The notes under the pieces: model-generated
The model's database searches: none
The model's input: only the letters and a program-made list of their open reading frames with translations
Told to the model about the DNA's origin: nothing
Source of the DNA: Nautilus pompilius
Lineage: Eukaryota > Mollusca > Cephalopoda > Nautilida > Nautilidae
Direction of reading: 5' to 3'
Length of the DNA: 64,000 nucleotides
NCBI GenBank assembly: GCA_018389105.1
Contig: JACATO010001051.1
Span: 124,001-188,000, forward strand
Part shown: piece after piece, positions 61,087-64,000 of the stretch
Layout of the letters: every line of letters starts with the position of its first letter
How positions within the stretch are numbered: the stretch's first letter is position 1
Made by a program: the position numbers and the translations under genes

Positions 61087-61527
61087 ATGCTGGCCGAACA
61101 AAGAGTCGAAAATCGTATCCATTACTGCTGGCGGGCGCTCTTCACTCGTCCGGGAAATAAATTATTGCCGGGCTTTTTTCCTGGATAAAAATTAATAAAT
61201 AACGGCATTTCATTCTCGTGAACCCAGTCTCTCTCTTGTTAACCTTAAGTTCTTTCCCGACTTTAATATCAAAACATTCTTTAATATCCTTCATTTGCTT
61301 AAATCAGTAACATCAACTCATCCCATCGAAATTAGCCTTAATATTATTATACACGTACGTAGCAAGATTCATCCACCCATACAGTGATGAGATCAGTCAA
61401 ACAAGTTATATTTCAGATACTATTATTGATGAATATTACTGGATTTATATTAAGCATAAATAAATGTCATTTGGCCAGAGTCGTGCCACGCTATAGTGCT
61501 AGACAGACTCGGGAGGGAGGTGGCGGA

Positions 61528-61548
61528 AGCAGCAGCAGCAGCAGCAGC
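61528..61548. repeat. (GCA)n microsatellite
   Basis: Seven GCA units upstream of the Jagged gene; creates a false poly-Ser frame. No gene recognised around it. Confidence 0.9.
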
Positions 61549-62511
61549 CCGCCCTTCGACAGACTCCATGCAGATTTTTATTAAAATATAAAATTATTAA
61601 AGCTGAACAATATGACAGAGAGTAAGTATGCCGAAGAAATCATCATCACTCGCTGAAGGCGGATATGCAAGTGCTAATAAATAATTAGATGAGGATATCA
61701 GATTATTAGGATCATGGCTGAGACATTCACTTTTTCTTCTTTTAATGTAATACAATTTGCAGAGGGATACTGGAAAGCTGACTGTTGGTCGATCACAGTT
61801 TTTGCTGGGGTCCCATGTCTCAGACAAAGGATATCACCACCATCAGACAGGGCGCCCGTGATAAGCCTGGGATAGCTGCACAGGTAGTCTAGTTTCCCAG
61901 CACTGTGCTGGTATTGACTATATCTTGCAAGTGCAGTTGGTCGTGACAGTATTAACTGATTTAAGAGTCATGTTAATGTCCATTTCTTTTTGGGGGGGGA
62001 AGCCTTGCATTATAACCATAACGGATTCCAGCCTCCCTCTAACTACTAAACCAAATTAAAACCAGATATTTTGATGCAGAGTACAACTTGAGATATTTAC
62101 ATGGAGGCTCTGATGACGTAGGATGTTTTACTGCATAATATGAACCACTGGGTGGAGGATAATGTAAAGCACATATCTGGCAACAATTATTTCCCGTTTT
62201 TTGAAAATTTTTTAACATACATTTGAAAATATAGTGGTAAGTATTTTAAAAATTAACACAGGGACTTAGAGAATACAAAAGATATGACACTTACTTAAAC
62301 ATAGAAAACTTGAATGGGTTAATGTATAAATGAAAAAAACTTCGTGACTTATTTTCTATGTTCTGCTAGCCTACCCTTCTTAAAATTAGAAAACCCAAGT
62401 ATTTAGTTAATTGGACTGTTAGAGAGAGAGATAGGTGAAGCACATGTGGGGAAGTTCTTTCTAATGTCAACAAACAAGTAAATGAGTAGAATTAATTAGA
62501 CATCAATAATG

Positions 62512-62650
62512 ACTAGAGGGTAAAGAGTGCTAGATGTCTCACCCTGAAGACCTTGATTCTCTGGCATTGTGTGTTGTAGTTCCATAAAGAAACACATGTT
62601 CAATAGATTTTCCATGATTATTCACTTCAGTGAACCCTCCTCATTCACTG
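62512..62650 (+). repeat. Degenerate tRNA-derived SINE, same family as the 17.95-kb copy
   Basis: TAGAGGGTAAAG resembles an A box and CCTTGATTCTC a decayed B box. The order AAAGnnTGCT, AAGnACCT, TTGATTC, then (after a gap) AGTGAACCC follows that of the SINE at 17,950-18,130. It lies about 3 kb upstream of the Jagged coding start, on the opposite strand to the gene. Clearly older and more diverged. Confidence 0.45.
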
Positions 62651-63838
62651 TTATTCCATACTTTCACCATCTACATCTAGCTTTTATCTAAATCCATTGA
62701 GCTTGACAATACCTCTACAGTTTGTGTAGGTGATATGAAACTAAGCAAGTAAAACACTCTGGGCTTGACCCGACAGAAGATACTTTTTTTATTCTTCTTG
62801 TTTATCCAGATTAATTATAAAACTGTTCTAATAATAAGCAACCTGTTCCTTTTCTTTTAATCTGTGCCCTAATATACAAAGAGTTTCAAGAATTGTTAAA
62901 ATTATTTTTATAGTGCGCAGGCAGAGATATTACTATCAGAAAACAAACTGTGAAGATAGAGGAAACGAGAGAGAGATGGAAGGACATTCACGCTACTTTA
63001 CGTATATCGGGAGCTTCTTGTCTTTTTTGGAAGAGTAAAATAAAATCTGCCTTGAAAATAAAATAACTGGTGGTATTTTTTTGTATGTCAAACGGTGAAA
63101 TCCTACCTGTCCACCGGGAGGGAAGAAAACTAATGCTAAAAGATGCTGCAGCGAACACCTGTAAATTGTGTCACCGAGGAGGAATGGTCTTTGTCGGCGA
63201 AGTGGCACTCTTGCGACCATCTGTAACTTTGGGATTCGCTTCAAAGTTACAGTGTGAACGGTAACAACGTGTGCAACTAGAACTATTGCACCAATTTATC
63301 TAGGGTGAGATTACTAAATGCCAATGAAGGGTCAGCTGGTGGCGGTTGTTGGTTAGTCTACTAGCCCACCCTTTATCTTGACACTGCTGGATTGTGCTAA
63401 GAGACATTTTCCTCTATTTTCACACTTGCAAATTTAAGAAGCCTCCAGCCATCATGAAAATACAAACCTGTCAATGGAAGTAATTATTTTGTTGATGACG
63501 TTCTCCCTCATAAAAATCTATTAGTAAATTATGATTTTTCACATCAGCTTAACATAATGGTCTAATTTATAAATGTGTCCATATTTATAGAAACTATGAT
63601 AGAATTAATCATGTGTTATTGAAGTTGGTATTCCCTGCAAACACAGGAAATTTACCTTTTTGTCTTTTTTAGTTCCCTCAGTTCTTACTCGTACATCATC
63701 AGGGTTGAATGGGAAGTTAATGCATGAGAACTTGATTATGATTTGGCCAAACCACCTGTTATGAACCATATTCCCCATCCATCTGTTCATTAGAACAGGA
63801 ACTAAATAAATCCACTTTGCACAGATCCCCGGAATATA

Positions 63839-63864
63839 CATGTGTGTGTATATATATATATATA
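63839..63864. repeat. (TG)n(TA)n microsatellite
   Basis: A short TGTGTG run passing into eight TA units near the end of the window. Confidence 0.9.
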
Positions 63865-64000
63865 AACAAATCTACAGATCCGGGATGCTGATCTCATTCA
63901 CACATTGTTCAAATGATTTGATGAGGCAAAGGGCAAAGAGATAATCAAAACAATTAATCATGATTAATAGATAATCATAATTTCATGAAACAATCATAGT

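Larger units (their letters stand above)
58600..61150. other. CpG island over the Jagged promoter and exon 1
   Basis: Base composition changes abruptly here: CpG dinucleotides, poly-C/poly-G runs and CG-rich words dominate, against a strongly AT-rich background on both sides. It contains a NotI-type GCGGCCGC (59,727-59,734), an alternating CG run (58,675-58,686), the promoter elements and exon 1. Several open frames appear on both strands, but they are proline/glycine/arginine-rich by-products of the composition with no recognisable domain. A retained CpG island suggests a gene that is unmethylated in the germ line, as is usual for developmental regulators. Confidence 0.8.
61151..64000. other. 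5' flanking DNA of the Jagged gene
   Basis: AT-rich sequence upstream of the CpG island. Apart from a degenerate SINE and microsatellites I find no gene, divergent exon or clear regulatory element. A minus-strand SDDDFFGI near 61,630-61,650 resembles part of a DSL domain but lies upstream of exon 1 and is discounted. Confidence 0.55.

Noticed and set aside
58530-61195. Many overlapping proline/glycine/arginine-rich frames in the CpG island
   Set aside because: They arise from stop-poor GC-rich composition on both strands; only the Jagged frame shows a domain.
61597-61827. Minus-strand SDDDFFGI resembling the RDDFFGH core of a DSL domain
   Set aside because: It lies upstream of exon 1 in gene sense, lacks the flanking cysteines and splice sites, and is explained by an ATCATCATC run.

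Overview
The window looks like animal (metazoan) nuclear DNA. It is strongly AT-rich, almost free of coding sequence, full of microsatellites, minisatellites and decayed transposons, and has one sharp GC/CpG-rich island at about 58.6-61.15 kb. The one gene I can name is in that island on the minus strand. It is the first coding exon of a Notch ligand of the Jagged/Serrate class: a signal peptide plus the MNNL domain, ending at a strong GTAAGT donor. The protein is animal-type but clearly diverged from vertebrate Jagged. Together with the tRNA-derived SINEs and the AT-rich, repeat-laden intron, I guess a spiralian such as a mollusc; that is inference and not proven.

Layout. 61.2-64 kb: AT-rich 5' flank of the gene with one degenerate SINE. 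59.52-59.8 kb: putative core promoter and 5' UTR on the minus strand (CCAAT, GC box, a MEF2/TATA-like A/T box), with a CACGTG/CACGCG pair about 0.5 kb further upstream. 59,134-59,523: Jagged exon 1. Everything from 59,133 down to position 1 then lies downstream of the donor, so it should be intron 1 (more than 59 kb). I could not recognise a second exon (the rest of the region before the DSL domain, or DSL itself) in it.

Inside the intron, from high to low coordinates: a head-to-tail trimer of a tRNA-like SINE (57.4-57.9 kb); a roughly 2-kb array of about 50 copies of a 40-bp unit (53.2-55.2 kb); an unidentified 192-codon open frame with candidate splice sites and two lesions (51.4-52.0 kb); a SINE on the minus strand (51 kb); an internally deleted hAT transposase fossil (48.7-49.7 kb); a 430-bp GA-rich purine tract (46.9-47.35 kb); TAA-rich tracts (43.1 and 43.6-43.9 kb); a complete but non-autonomous pogo-type element with TIRs and TA target duplication (37.5-38.3 kb); a dead mariner transposase fragment (34.75-35.03 kb); a SINE (26.45 kb); and a SINE followed by a 69-bp minisatellite (17.9-18.5 kb). 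Positions 1-17.9 kb hold only simple repeats and short hairpins that I can support.

No operon-like arrangement, CRISPR array, rRNA or intact tRNA was seen. Nothing here amounts to a clear new molecular system. The items most worth testing are the unidentified open frame at 51.4-52.0 kb, the SINE trimer, the 40-bp array and the exon organisation of the Notch ligand.
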